Below, in pieces: positions 15,306 to 24,120 of a stretch of DNA of 30,920 nucleotides (the stretch's first letter is position 1; every line of letters starts with the position of its first letter). Origin of the DNA: a virus; IMG/VR virus record IMGVR_UViG_3300018080_002128, positions 1 through 30,920 of that record. One strand, written 5' to 3'. Below the pieces are notes generated by a model. That model did no database searches, was not told the origin of the DNA, and was given only the letters and a program-made list of their open reading frames with translations. The position numbers and the translations under genes were made by a program.

Positions 15306-16583
15306 ATGGCACAGGTTGCTCAAACAAGCGCACTAGGCTCAGTTGCATGGGAAGCTGAAGACAGCTTTGCCGATGCAGACGACGATACCATCACCACCAG
15401 GATGCAGGTCAGGGATGAGCAGATTGATGTCTCGGGCCTCACCAGGGAGCTGATGAATCGTGGGGGTGCATTCCAATACCTTGCAGAAGGTGACTTTGAT
15501 GCAGTTGGTGCGTTCGGCGCCAGCACATTCTCAACGTCTTTCTACCTGCATGGCCATGGCGGAGTGACAACTGGCAGCCTGACCCAGACCGACTTGTGCA
15601 AGCTTCTTGCGCATGTGTTTGGCAACGTAGACGTGTCTCAGGTTGGCACCACGTGCTCTGCTGGCTGGGATGCCAATACGGGCGATGTAGCGTCTGGTGC
15701 AGGGCTTGTATCTGGCGGTATGCTTCGTATTGGTGAGCTTGGAGATGGGGCCGCAGAGGGCCAGTATTTGGCAGTAACCACGGTCGCTACCAATACCGTT
15801 ACCCTGGCCACAGACGCCCCTGGAAGCCCCGTAGCATCAGACGTAGTGTACGTGCCCCAGATGCTGTATCCGGTCTCCACGGCCGCTACAGCTGGCCAGA
15901 TCACGTCTGACGGGTCTACCTCCAATAACACCCTGCGCTTCCTGTTGCAGACTGCCAACCTGGCCTTTGTCTGCCGAGGCTGCGTAGCCACTGGAGTGAG
16001 CTTTGAGCTTGGCGTAGGCAACCTGCCGCGTATCACAATAGAATGGACATGCGCAGCCTGGAACCCGGTCTCTGCCACCTTTCCGAACGCTACTGCCTCG
16101 GCCAGTAAGTGTGGATCGCCGATTACCGCCGGAAGCACCTATCTCCAGGCCAAGGGAACTACCACCAGGGCAACCGAGGTGGAAGCAGACTTTGCCATGA
16201 CCTTTGACACTGGCATCCTGCCGCTGTTTGGCCAGGGTGGCACGACAGAGGGCCAGACCATCGTTGGCTATCGCAGGGGCCGGAATCGGACCACGGTGAG
16301 CTTCTCCGTTGAGTCTGAGACTGTGACTGCCACCCCTGAATGGCATGACTATTTCGCCACAGACCCGAATAGCCAGGTCGCCAAGCACATCCTTTGGACT
16401 GGTAGCGTGGTAGACGGTCGAGCAATCGGCATCTACTTCCGCAACTGCAAGCCGATTGGTAACGTGCCTACTCAGACCCCGGTAGATGGCCTAAACAGGG
16501 TTGCTGTCGAGTTTGAGTGCATGACCGATACAGCAGGCGCAGACGAACTACGAAAGGCGCCTTGGGTCTTGGCCCTGGGCTAA
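15306..16583 (+). CDS. major tail tube protein
   Basis: A 425-residue beta-rich protein with a strong AGGAGA site before its ATG, placed after the terminator and before the chaperones, as tail tube proteins are. It is rich in Thr, Gly, Ala and Val. It contains EGQYLAVTTV...NTVTLATDAP-type strands and ends with a fold segment (GLNRVAVEFECMTD) typical of tube proteins. It would polymerise as stacked rings around the tape measure. It is longer than the lambda-type tube protein, so it may carry an extra beta domain, probably in the middle (about 115-190). Confidence 0.75.
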   Translation: MAQVAQTSALGSVAWEAEDSFADADDDTITTRMQVRDEQIDVSGLTRELMNRGGAFQYLAEGDFDAVGAFGASTFSTSFYLHGHGGVTTGSLTQTDLCKLLAHVFGNVDVSQVGTTCSAGWDANTGDVASGAGLVSGGMLRIGELGDGAAEGQYLAVTTVATNTVTLATDAPGSPVASDVVYVPQMLYPVSTAATAGQITSDGSTSNNTLRFLLQTANLAFVCRGCVATGVSFELGVGNLPRITIEWTCAAWNPVSATFPNATASASKCGSPITAGSTYLQAKGTTTRATEVEADFAMTFDTGILPLFGQGGTTEGQTIVGYRRGRNRTTVSFSVESETVTATPEWHDYFATDPNSQVAKHILWTGSVVDGRAIGIYFRNCKPIGNVPTQTPVDGLNRVAVEFECMTDTAGADELRKAPWVLALG

Positions 16584-16599
16584 AGGGAGCATAGGGGAC

Positions 16600-17049
16600 A
16601 TGTTCAAACCAACTTGCAGCGAAAACTATCAGCACATCTATAGCAATGACCCAGCGGTTGACCAAAAGCACCCAGACTTTGACCCTGAGAAATGGGCGGA
16701 GACAGGTGACGGTAAATGGCTTCCGCTTAGGCCCGGTGCAGAGCCGGTGAGGTTCGAACTAAGGCACCTAAGAGGCCGCGCAAAGGCCTATCTGACTGAC
16801 CGACAGGCTAGTGGGGTAGGCGGAGCAAGCACGCTAACAGACGCTGTGAGCCTTGCCCTGGTTAAGATCTATAACGGCATCAGAGAAGACGGGTCTGAGT
16901 TTGATGTCAAAACCGTGATGGTCAAAGACGCCAGACTCAGCATGGCTGACGACGACACCATTGATACGCTCTACAGCGTAGACAATGGCAGCTTGATCGC
17001 GGAACTTGGCCTAAGAATCTTCAAGGAAACATTCGGAAACCCTACGTAA
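16600..17049 (+). CDS. tail assembly chaperone (gpG-like)
   Basis: A 149-residue protein between the tail tube and tape measure genes, started by ATG after AGGGGAC. The N-terminus is polar; the middle (RFELRHLRGRAKAYL) and C-terminal half are mixed. The stop at 17047-17049 follows a perfect X-XXY-YYZ heptamer, and the -1 frame is open from 16965 to 17447, so a fraction of ribosomes should make a longer G-GT-type fusion. Such chaperones coat the tape measure protein and recruit tube subunits, and are absent from the finished tail. Confidence 0.75.
   Translation: MFKPTCSENYQHIYSNDPAVDQKHPDFDPEKWAETGDGKWLPLRPGAEPVRFELRHLRGRAKAYLTDRQASGVGGASTLTDAVSLALVKIYNGIREDGSEFDVKTVMVKDARLSMADDDTIDTLYSVDNGSLIAELGLRIFKETFGNPT
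17037..17043 (+). promoter_or_regulatory. candidate programmed -1 frameshift site AAACCCT
   Basis: In the frame of the upstream chaperone the codons are GGA AAC CCT ACG TAA, so A-AAC-CCT fits the slippery pattern X XXY YYZ (X = A, Y = C, Z = T). A slip back by one base reads on as TAC GTA ATC and continues open to 17447. The site is one sense codon before the stop, as expected if termination or pausing helps the shift. Confidence 0.65.
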
Positions 17050-17447
17050 TCGAGGGATGCCAGGCCTTGCCGTATATCGCAATCAACCAAAGGCTCGCAG
17101 CTGGCGACCATATGGATTGTGATAAGTGCAGGTCCAGTGTCCCATACAGGTTCCGGCTGCATTTCGCTTGTGGTCTGATTCCGCGGTCCAGGTGGCTTGG
17201 TACAAGTCGTAAGCCTAGGCTCCCTGGCACCAACCCAGAGACCCAGACGGTCTGTCCCTACTACTCTGCTAGCCTGCCACAGGTCCATGAGACGGCCGTA
17301 GCATGGATGTGGAGGGACAAGGGTCAGCTGCAGTTCGTCCACCAGGACCCATCTCCGCTGCTTGTGCAGCTAATAGACGTATACAACGGGGCAGTCTCCG
17401 GGGCAAATGACTATCTCCTAGAGGAAACCAGGAGGCGCAGTGGCTGA
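17043..17447 (+). CDS. tail assembly chaperone, frameshift extension (gpT-like)
   Basis: The -1 frame downstream of the slippery site encodes about 134 residues, beginning YVIEGCQALPYIAIN and ending LLEETRRRSG. A separate start is poor: the only early candidate is a TTG at 17067 without a ribosome binding site, which supports production as a fusion with the upstream chaperone. It contains CDKC near residue 35, two more Cys (FAC and CPYY) and Trp-rich VAWMWRDK near 100. In lambda-like tails the extension binds tube subunits. It overlaps the tape measure start by 8 bases. Confidence 0.7.
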   Translation, partial: YVIEGCQALPYIAINQRLAAGDHMDCDKCRSSVPYRFRLHFACGLIPRSRWLGTSRKPRLPGTNPETQTVCPYYSASLPQVHETAVAWMWRDKGQLQFVHQDPSPLLVQLIDVYNGAVSGANDYLLEETRRRSG

Positions 17448-19221
17448 CCAAGTTACATCTACCGTCTTAATGCGCTACAAGGTAGAAAACAAAGATGCCA
17501 GGCGCAAGATCAAGCAGCTTGAGAAGGAGAACGCCAAGCTAGCAAAGGCCACGATCAAGCAGCAGGAGCAGGCCAACAAGAGTCTTGACGCTCAAATTGC
17601 CATGTGGGGCAAGGTTGCCGTTGGCATTGGCGCAGCCGTAGTCGCGTTCCAAAAACTTAAAGCCGCAAGCGAGAAGTACGCGAAGACCGCCCAGCTGCAG
17701 TTGGCTGCCACCGGTGCGAATATCGAAAAGATTGCCGCAGCAGCCGGTGGCCTAATTTCCCAGTATGAGGCGCTTGAGTTCGCGGCCGCTGCCCTAAACA
17801 CGGACTTCAAACTCTCTCAGAGAGAGATGGAAGAGGTTTCGAAGTTTATGGTTGTTCTGAGGAACCAGGGCAACGATATGGCCACGGTTCAGAGGGGAGT
17901 CCAAAAGGCCATTGTTGAGGGTTCCGCTAGGGCGCTGAAAGAGTTTGGCGTCATTATAGATGATGTCTCAACTGGCACCATGGAAGCCCACCTTGCCATT
18001 ATGAGGCGCATAAGGGAGGAAAACGACAAAGCCGGAGATACCTTACTGATTGCCGGCGATGAAATGTTGGTGGCCAGCAAGAATATAGAAAATGCACTGT
18101 TCAAGATAGAGACGGCATTCGGTAGGCTAGCCCAAGAAATAGCGCCTGTGCTCACACTACTGTCTGGCGTGGTTGAACAGCTCTTACTGATCGGGCAACT
18201 AAAGGGCCTCGGTGCCGGTGTTGAAAACCTAAAAACCCTAGGTGGCATAGTTGGGCCATCCGGTGGTAGGGACATTTTTGCAGCCATGGAGCGCAGAAAG
18301 GGACTAACCGGAAGACTTCTCAGGCAGGGACGTGCGGCTGTATTCAAGGCAAGGGGCGAAGAGGGATTCTCCCCGCTGCTTGGTGGTGGTGGGCGACTTG
18401 GTGGTACGTTGCGACAGGGTCAGGCTGCTATCTTTGCCGCACTGGGTAAGATCGCAGAAACGAAGCTCCCCGGAAGAAAACCAACACTCGGTCCAGAGCG
18501 TGGACAGGCATACATTGATAGGCTCGTGGCGAGCCAGGGTGGGGCCGCTAGGGCGCTTGCTGGGCCGTCTGCCGCCCTTGGCGCTGGTCAGGCCCCAGGG
18601 TTTGGTACTGGACTGGCTGGCGGATTAGAGGCCCCAGCAGTAGCCGGAGCCATGCCCCAAGCCGAAGAGGTTTCTAAGTCATTCAACCAGGTTATTGATG
18701 GATCGTTTGCAGCAACCCAGGCCATTGACTCATTCGCCATAGCCGGAGCTCAAGCCTTCGGTGCTCTAATCACCGGTTCTGAATCATTCGCTAAGGCATT
18801 TAAGAAGGCAATAGGCGATTCCATGATTGGAATGGCCATGCAGATGACTGCTACGGCCATTCAGCAAGGCGTATTTGCCCTAGGAAATGTTGCCCTCGGA
18901 ATAGGTACTGGCAGCCCTGCCGCATGGAAAGCAGCCAAGGCCCATGGTGCAGCCGCTGCTGAAGCTGCTGGTGCAGCGCTTGTGATTGGTGGGCTGGCCA
19001 AGCTCATGGGTGCTGGCCAGAGTACTGGCGGCGGTGCAGTGCCATCCGGTGGTGCAGGCGCCTTCGCTGGTGCTTCAGCCGGTCAGGGTGGCACGTCTAC
19101 TACCATCTTCGTGGGCTCAGACTTTGGTGACAATCCGCGGGCTAATGCGGCAAGGCTTGGGCAAGCATTCGACCGCAGGCGAGAGCTCGAGGGTGAAGAA
19201 AGTGCAGTGGTGTTCGCATGA
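17440..19221 (+). CDS. tape measure protein
   Basis: A 593-residue protein starting with GTG right after AGGAGGCGCA. The N-terminal 55 residues form a charged coiled coil (RRKIKQLEKENAKLAK), followed by a hydrophobic stretch (VAVGIGAAVVAF), further helices, an Ala/Gly-rich low-complexity middle (340-400), and a hydrophobic Ala/Met/Gly region with possible membrane-active helices (460-530). The tail is Gly/Ser-rich. It sets tail length and is ejected during infection. At roughly 1.5 angstrom per residue the length would correspond to a tail near 90 nm. No lytic domain is seen. Confidence 0.85.
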   Translation: MADQVTSTVLMRYKVENKDARRKIKQLEKENAKLAKATIKQQEQANKSLDAQIAMWGKVAVGIGAAVVAFQKLKAASEKYAKTAQLQLAATGANIEKIAAAAGGLISQYEALEFAAAALNTDFKLSQREMEEVSKFMVVLRNQGNDMATVQRGVQKAIVEGSARALKEFGVIIDDVSTGTMEAHLAIMRRIREENDKAGDTLLIAGDEMLVASKNIENALFKIETAFGRLAQEIAPVLTLLSGVVEQLLLIGQLKGLGAGVENLKTLGGIVGPSGGRDIFAAMERRKGLTGRLLRQGRAAVFKARGEEGFSPLLGGGGRLGGTLRQGQAAIFAALGKIAETKLPGRKPTLGPERGQAYIDRLVASQGGAARALAGPSAALGAGQAPGFGTGLAGGLEAPAVAGAMPQAEEVSKSFNQVIDGSFAATQAIDSFAIAGAQAFGALITGSESFAKAFKKAIGDSMIGMAMQMTATAIQQGVFALGNVALGIGTGSPAAWKAAKAHGAAAAEAAGAALVIGGLAKLMGAGQSTGGGAVPSGGAGAFAGASAGQGGTSTTIFVGSDFGDNPRANAARLGQAFDRRRELEGEESAVVFA

Positions 19222-20000
19222 GCCATGGCAAGCTAGAGAGTCTAATCACGGCACCGACGGCATTCACCTTTACGCTCAGTGACACCACTGGTGGAGCGTC
19301 AAGTGAGCTAATCACCATCCCGGCTACCAACACATACTACTGGTCTGCTGCAGGCAATGACTCTGTCGATTTCCCGGCCAAGCTTAAGGCCCTAATGGAA
19401 GCTGTATCCACCAATACCTATACGGTAACCATCGATGCCACGGAAGACGGTACAGGCGCTCTTACTATCGCTGTTAGTTCTGGTCTCTTCACCATCGTGT
19501 GGACTAATAGCGCCGTGGGGGAGCTGTGCGGCTTCACAGCCAGTATCTCCGGCCAATCATCTTCCACTGGTACACATGTTCAGGGACTATGGCTACCGGA
19601 TTGCCCTTTTGAGTCGCCGTATGGGACATCGGATGAGGGTACGACGGAATACGACGGTTCTTCAACACAGTCCCCTAATGGGGTCGTGGTCTCGACTGCC
19701 TACAATTCGCGAACGGCTAACTCCCTTATGTGGCAAGTGGTCAACAAGAAGAAGGTTAGGACAGCTGATGAGTCGTCAACTAACGAGTCCTACCAGTCAT
19801 TCTATGACGACTGCATCTTTGGATCGGCTTCTTGGGCAAATGCCGGAGGCCCGGTGAATTGGCATCCAGATGCCGACACTGACGCCACCTATGTCAACTA
19901 CAAGATCCCCGTTGGCCAGCAGAACGCCAATGAGAGGGTGCAGCCGGACTACACTGGGTACTACAGAGTAGACATCCCGCGCCTGGTCAAGGTCCCATAA
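19218..20000 (+). CDS. minor tail protein, possible distal tail component, 260 aa
   Basis: A 260-residue protein starting 4 bases inside the tape measure gene (ATGA). It is beta-rich and Ser/Thr-rich (FTLSDTTGG, TYTVTIDATEDG), with a mid-region rich in Gly, Asp and Ser and a C-terminus ending RVDIPRLVKVP. The position directly after the tape measure is that of the distal tail protein in siphoviruses, but no Dit signature is recognised. The stop forms a TAATG that opens a 10-codon ORF, MGTIPAINMG, before the next gene. Confidence 0.6.
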   Translation: MSHGKLESLITAPTAFTFTLSDTTGGASSELITIPATNTYYWSAAGNDSVDFPAKLKALMEAVSTNTYTVTIDATEDGTGALTIAVSSGLFTIVWTNSAVGELCGFTASISGQSSSTGTHVQGLWLPDCPFESPYGTSDEGTTEYDGSSTQSPNGVVVSTAYNSRTANSLMWQVVNKKKVRTADESSTNESYQSFYDDCIFGSASWANAGGPVNWHPDADTDATYVNYKIPVGQQNANERVQPDYTGYYRVDIPRLVKVP

Positions 20001-20053
20001 TGGGCACTATTCCTGCCATAAACATGGGTTAACGGACAGAATAATGGGCACTA
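19997..20053 (+). repeat. 13-bp direct repeat at two start sites
   Basis: ATAATGGGCACTA occurs at 19997-20009, where it forms a TAATG with the upstream stop, and again at 20041-20053, where it starts the 1358-aa gene. The first copy opens only a 10-codon ORF. This looks like a duplicated initiation region, with the original start left as a mini-ORF. Confidence 0.6.
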
Positions 20054-23000
20054 CCAAGACAGCGATAACGACCGACGATGGCGTCAGGGTTGCTTGGTGC
20101 CTACTAATCGAGGGATACGACAAGGTCCTGACCACATGGGGTGATACTGCCGCAGTAAACACGGCCTATGCTGCCACGGAATGGAGCTCATCGCTGTCTG
20201 GGCTGCAGATCCCTGGCGAGCTGACAGAGAAGATAGACATCTTCAGTGCCAAGCTCGATAGTCCGTCTATGCGCTTCGTGGTGACCCCGGATGACGCAGA
20301 TACATTCGGCCTAGCCGTCTTTGCTACAGCCTCTACAAGCGGCGTTGAAGGCTTCCTGGACGCTGATATAGACTCAAACGATACTACCATCGATATTGAT
20401 GATTCATCGGACTGGTCGTCCGGGGCAGCTTACATCGGTACCGAAAGAGTCTCATACACCGGAGCCAGCAGTGCACAGCTTACTGGTGTTACAAGGGGAA
20501 TGTATGCCCCTTTCAAATCCAATACAGAGACTGAGCAACGCTTCGGGCGACCGCATAAACTGGCCAACGTGGAAGACACCACCCACAGGCCGCGGGTTAC
20601 TTCATTTCCACGCACATGGGTAGGCAAGTTCGTCCGCCTAGTAGCCCACAGGGTCGTGGGTACGACACTTGACGTTTTCTCAGCCGGCGAGACCGTGTTC
20701 GCAGGCACCATCGAAGACATTTCAGATTCCGAAATGGGGAATACGGTCCTCGAATGCGTGCATATCAATCGGTACATCTCTGACAGCATCCTGCTAGACG
20801 ACCAATTAAGGGGTAAGGTCAAGGAAGGCGCCTATTGGTCTGCTGGGTCTCTTGGCGTCCCGGCTCACAAGTTCACAGTCACAGAGCAGGTAACAGACGG
20901 CGGGTCAATTGCTGCCCCATCAACGGTTGAGTTGACATGTGTATCTGGTGCCCCAGCTGACCATACCGAGATCCAGGAAGGCTACTACACTCACTCCGAC
21001 ATGCTGTCAATCATCAACGAGTTCCTGGCTGAGGAAAAGGACGCAGGCAACCTAACATCTACCATAACATTTAGCCTTGAGGCAGACAACAGGACCAAGT
21101 GGCTGGTCGAGTACACCCTTACCCAGGCCAGTGACAACGTCTACTGCGTCATGACGCTTCCAGTCAACGCAAACACCTTCATGGGAGGATTCCCCGGCGC
21201 AGACAGTGATGGATCGTTTGAGTATCCCTCATCGGAGGGTGGGGCATACTCCAGGTCGAAGGCCAAGAGGCTTCAGACGTTTCAAAATGCGACTGGCGAT
21301 GTGAATGGCATCGGGAGACTCGAACTCCAGTCAACTACCGGTACGTGGATGGAGGCGGATGATGAGTTTATTCCGCAGGGATTTACCCACAACGCCTCTG
21401 CAGACATCGGATTCCTAGCCATCGGGACTGACACAATCGTCGCCGCGGTCCATACCAGTGATACACAGTTTGATGAGATCAAGAACGTTGAAGAGTTCGG
21501 CTTGGAGCTGTTCGGCGTTGCCCTGGCAGACCCAACCAATCCGCTCCTGCAGCAGACCACCATCGACATTGACATGGACGGCGAGATAGAGGTACGCCAG
21601 ATTCAGATCATTCAGGCCAGCCTGCCAGAGATGCTGATTCGCATGTTCGCCAGCACCGGTACGGCAGCGTACAACCATGCCACCTGGGATACGTTTGATA
21701 GCCAGCTAAGCCTAGGTATTCCGTGGGAGCTGCTTGGTACGGCATTTGAGGAGTCAATCGAGTCTCTGGCCCAGATATCTCCTGCTGCTCAAATGACCGT
21801 GATGTTAGACAAGCCAACCAAGTTCATTGAGGTGCTCGGGCCGGAGATGGTTCTGCGCAACGCCTATTTGGTCCTTGACGATGGCAAGCTGCGATTTCGT
21901 ATGCCAACGACGCCCGGCTCTAGCCCCACTCATTCGCTTACCACAAGCGGCAAGGCTGGACAGATGGGCGCTGGTGACCCGAACAGGACAAGCAGCAGAC
22001 GCACGTCAAGGCTAAAGAAAAACAAGATCACGGTCGAATTCAACCGGTCACTTGCTGGCAAGTACAGGGACCACATCTCAATTGCCAACCTGGCATCAAT
22101 CACCGATTCAGGCGGCGGCGGCAAGCCGATCACCATCAAGGCAAGAAATACCACCGGGGCTAAGGCTGGTGGAGGGGCATCAATAGAAGGACTGATCAGC
22201 CACCTGGCCAGCTTTGCCCTCGGCATGTTTTCTCACGAGCTAACAGAAGTACGGAGGACAATCAATCGCAAGCATTTTGACATTAAGCCCGGAGATACCG
22301 TGGCTCTGACCGATGACCATGTACGAGATCCAACAGACGGCACACGCGGCGTTACCGCATATCCCGGATGGGTAGAGTCTGTCTCCAGGGACTGGCACAC
22401 TGGTATAGGCCAGGTGTGCTTGCTGCTGACCACGATGGATGACTCTACCAGGTACGGCATATACAGCCCCAGCGCGCTTGTGACGGCCTACAACACCGGT
22501 ACAGGGGTAGCGACAGTGGCTGAGAATGAGTTCTCTTTGAGCTCAGAAGACGACGACGTCACGCACTTTGCTGTCGGGGACAAGGTCAGATTCATAGAGC
22601 TGAGCCCAGATGATACGTCTTCTCCAGAGACATGGGTGGACGAAATCGACAGCATCTCTGGCAACAACATCACGACGGTCTCGAATACTGGGTCTGCTAT
22701 CTTTGACGCCGACCATACCTATATTCTCACCAGCGATGATAGGTCTACGGCTGCTAGCACTCAGAAGACAGATGCCTATATCGCCGATGCAGACGATAAC
22801 CAGGTCCTTGGTGCTGCCAATGCCTATTTTTGGACCTCTGAGAGCCCAAACCTGGACTCGGTCAGCACACTGAATACTCAGGTGACGGACCTTGACGGGC
22901 CTGGCAGCACTCAGTTCTGGAAGATTGACGATGGTGACCATTCGGCTGGCCTGGATGGCGGAGAGAACTTCGGCATGGGTGGCTGGTTCTACTTCAACTC

Positions 23001-24120
23001 CATGTGGGATTCTGGCAGCGACAATTATCTCATATCGAAATGGGCCAACTTCCAAGAGGGCTGGCTGTTCTCGTATGACCACGACACAGGTGAACTCCGA
23101 CTTTCCTTGGCCAGCGGCACCGGATGCGACGTAGATGTCTGGCTAGAGACATGCAACTGGTATCATCTGGCGGTCACATACATCTCTGACGGAAGTGGTA
23201 CTGGCACTGGTACTGGCTACTTCTACGTTAACGGCGACTTTGTCGGCTCAGAAGCCATAGCCGCTGACAGCCCCGGCTCCAGTACCGCAAGCGTCAAGAT
23301 CGGTCGCATTGGCAACTCAAGTGCATACCTTCATGCCGATGTGGCTAATGTCTTCTTCTTCACCAGGTCCATTCTGGCACCAGAGATGAAGAGGATCTAC
23401 AAGAACAGGCTGACCGGTACAGAGACCGATCTAGAGGCCCTGTGGCAGTTCGATGGCGATGGCCTAGATAGCACGTCGAATGGCAATGACCTGGAAGCTC
23501 AGGACAGCGTAGGATTCAAGACTGCTACCCCATATGCCATCACCGAAGGACAGCACAGGTGGCCTTCAGACGTCATGGACGATGAAGGTGAACCCGTAAG
23601 CGTCCTGGCCCATACCAATGCGGCTTACACCCTGAACAATCTGGTCTCATACAAGACCGCTCCCCAGTGGCCAACACGATTTGGCGGTCTGGAGACCAAC
23701 TACGGCGAGTACAGGTACACCTCGGCAAGCTCAACGGTCTGGCGCGCGATGATTATGCAGCCTATCAATATCGGCCCAGGTGCCCAGCAGTGGGGGGATT
23801 GGGTGCGTAGAGTCTACTGCTATCCGCTCTTCTACAGGGCCACAGGCAGCGGTTCTGTGTCTTGTCGCATCACATTCAGCGCGCGCAGGCCATCCGGTGA
23901 CTCATTTGACGATGTCACATTCCCTGCCGAGATCGAACAGCTGCAATGGGACTCATCAGCTACCAGCCCAGTCCGCAAATGCCCTGATAGTGTAATTCCA
24001 CCATTTGATGCCGCTACAGGCACGTGCTGGGTCACGGTTGAGCTCAAGGCGGTCAATACAGAGGTTGCAGCACTTCTGGGTATCCCCCGCATGAACTGGG
24101 GCCCGATGGAGCGCAGATGA
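20044..24120 (+). CDS. large tail-tip/baseplate protein with LamG-like domain, 1358 aa
   Basis: A 1358-residue structural protein, the largest in the window. Residues 1-600 are beta-rich, with segments such as VVTPDDADTFG and VLECVHINRYIS consistent with a tail hub. Residues about 640-800 (KKNKITVEFNRSL, then KPGDTVALTD) resemble hub/baseplate modules. Residues about 950-1160 form a concanavalin-like (LamG/laminin G) domain: GGWFYFNSM, WYHLAVTY, GYFYVNGDFVGSEAI, VKIGRIGNS, and a closing ALWQFDGDGLDSTSNGND. Such domains often bind glycans, so this may be the receptor-binding part. The C-terminus overlaps the next gene (ATGA). Exact tail position is inferred. Confidence 0.75.
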   Translation: MGTTKTAITTDDGVRVAWCLLIEGYDKVLTTWGDTAAVNTAYAATEWSSSLSGLQIPGELTEKIDIFSAKLDSPSMRFVVTPDDADTFGLAVFATASTSGVEGFLDADIDSNDTTIDIDDSSDWSSGAAYIGTERVSYTGASSAQLTGVTRGMYAPFKSNTETEQRFGRPHKLANVEDTTHRPRVTSFPRTWVGKFVRLVAHRVVGTTLDVFSAGETVFAGTIEDISDSEMGNTVLECVHINRYISDSILLDDQLRGKVKEGAYWSAGSLGVPAHKFTVTEQVTDGGSIAAPSTVELTCVSGAPADHTEIQEGYYTHSDMLSIINEFLAEEKDAGNLTSTITFSLEADNRTKWLVEYTLTQASDNVYCVMTLPVNANTFMGGFPGADSDGSFEYPSSEGGAYSRSKAKRLQTFQNATGDVNGIGRLELQSTTGTWMEADDEFIPQGFTHNASADIGFLAIGTDTIVAAVHTSDTQFDEIKNVEEFGLELFGVALADPTNPLLQQTTIDIDMDGEIEVRQIQIIQASLPEMLIRMFASTGTAAYNHATWDTFDSQLSLGIPWELLGTAFEESIESLAQISPAAQMTVMLDKPTKFIEVLGPEMVLRNAYLVLDDGKLRFRMPTTPGSSPTHSLTTSGKAGQMGAGDPNRTSSRRTSRLKKNKITVEFNRSLAGKYRDHISIANLASITDSGGGGKPITIKARNTTGAKAGGGASIEGLISHLASFALGMFSHELTEVRRTINRKHFDIKPGDTVALTDDHVRDPTDGTRGVTAYPGWVESVSRDWHTGIGQVCLLLTTMDDSTRYGIYSPSALVTAYNTGTGVATVAENEFSLSSEDDDVTHFAVGDKVRFIELSPDDTSSPETWVDEIDSISGNNITTVSNTGSAIFDADHTYILTSDDRSTAASTQKTDAYIADADDNQVLGAANAYFWTSESPNLDSVSTLNTQVTDLDGPGSTQFWKIDDGDHSAGLDGGENFGMGGWFYFNSMWDSGSDNYLISKWANFQEGWLFSYDHDTGELRLSLASGTGCDVDVWLETCNWYHLAVTYISDGSGTGTGTGYFYVNGDFVGSEAIAADSPGSSTASVKIGRIGNSSAYLHADVANVFFFTRSILAPEMKRIYKNRLTGTETDLEALWQFDGDGLDSTSNGNDLEAQDSVGFKTATPYAITEGQHRWPSDVMDDEGEPVSVLAHTNAAYTLNNLVSYKTAPQWPTRFGGLETNYGEYRYTSASSTVWRAMIMQPINIGPGAQQWGDWVRRVYCYPLFYRATGSGSVSCRITFSARRPSGDSFDDVTFPAEIEQLQWDSSATSPVRKCPDSVIPPFDAATGTCWVTVELKAVNTEVAALLGIPRMNWGPMERR

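Noticed and set aside
17057-17122. 21-codon ORF (MPGLAVYRNQ) after the first tail chaperone
   Set aside because: Its frame differs from the long -1 frame and it ends quickly; the frameshift reading explains the region better.
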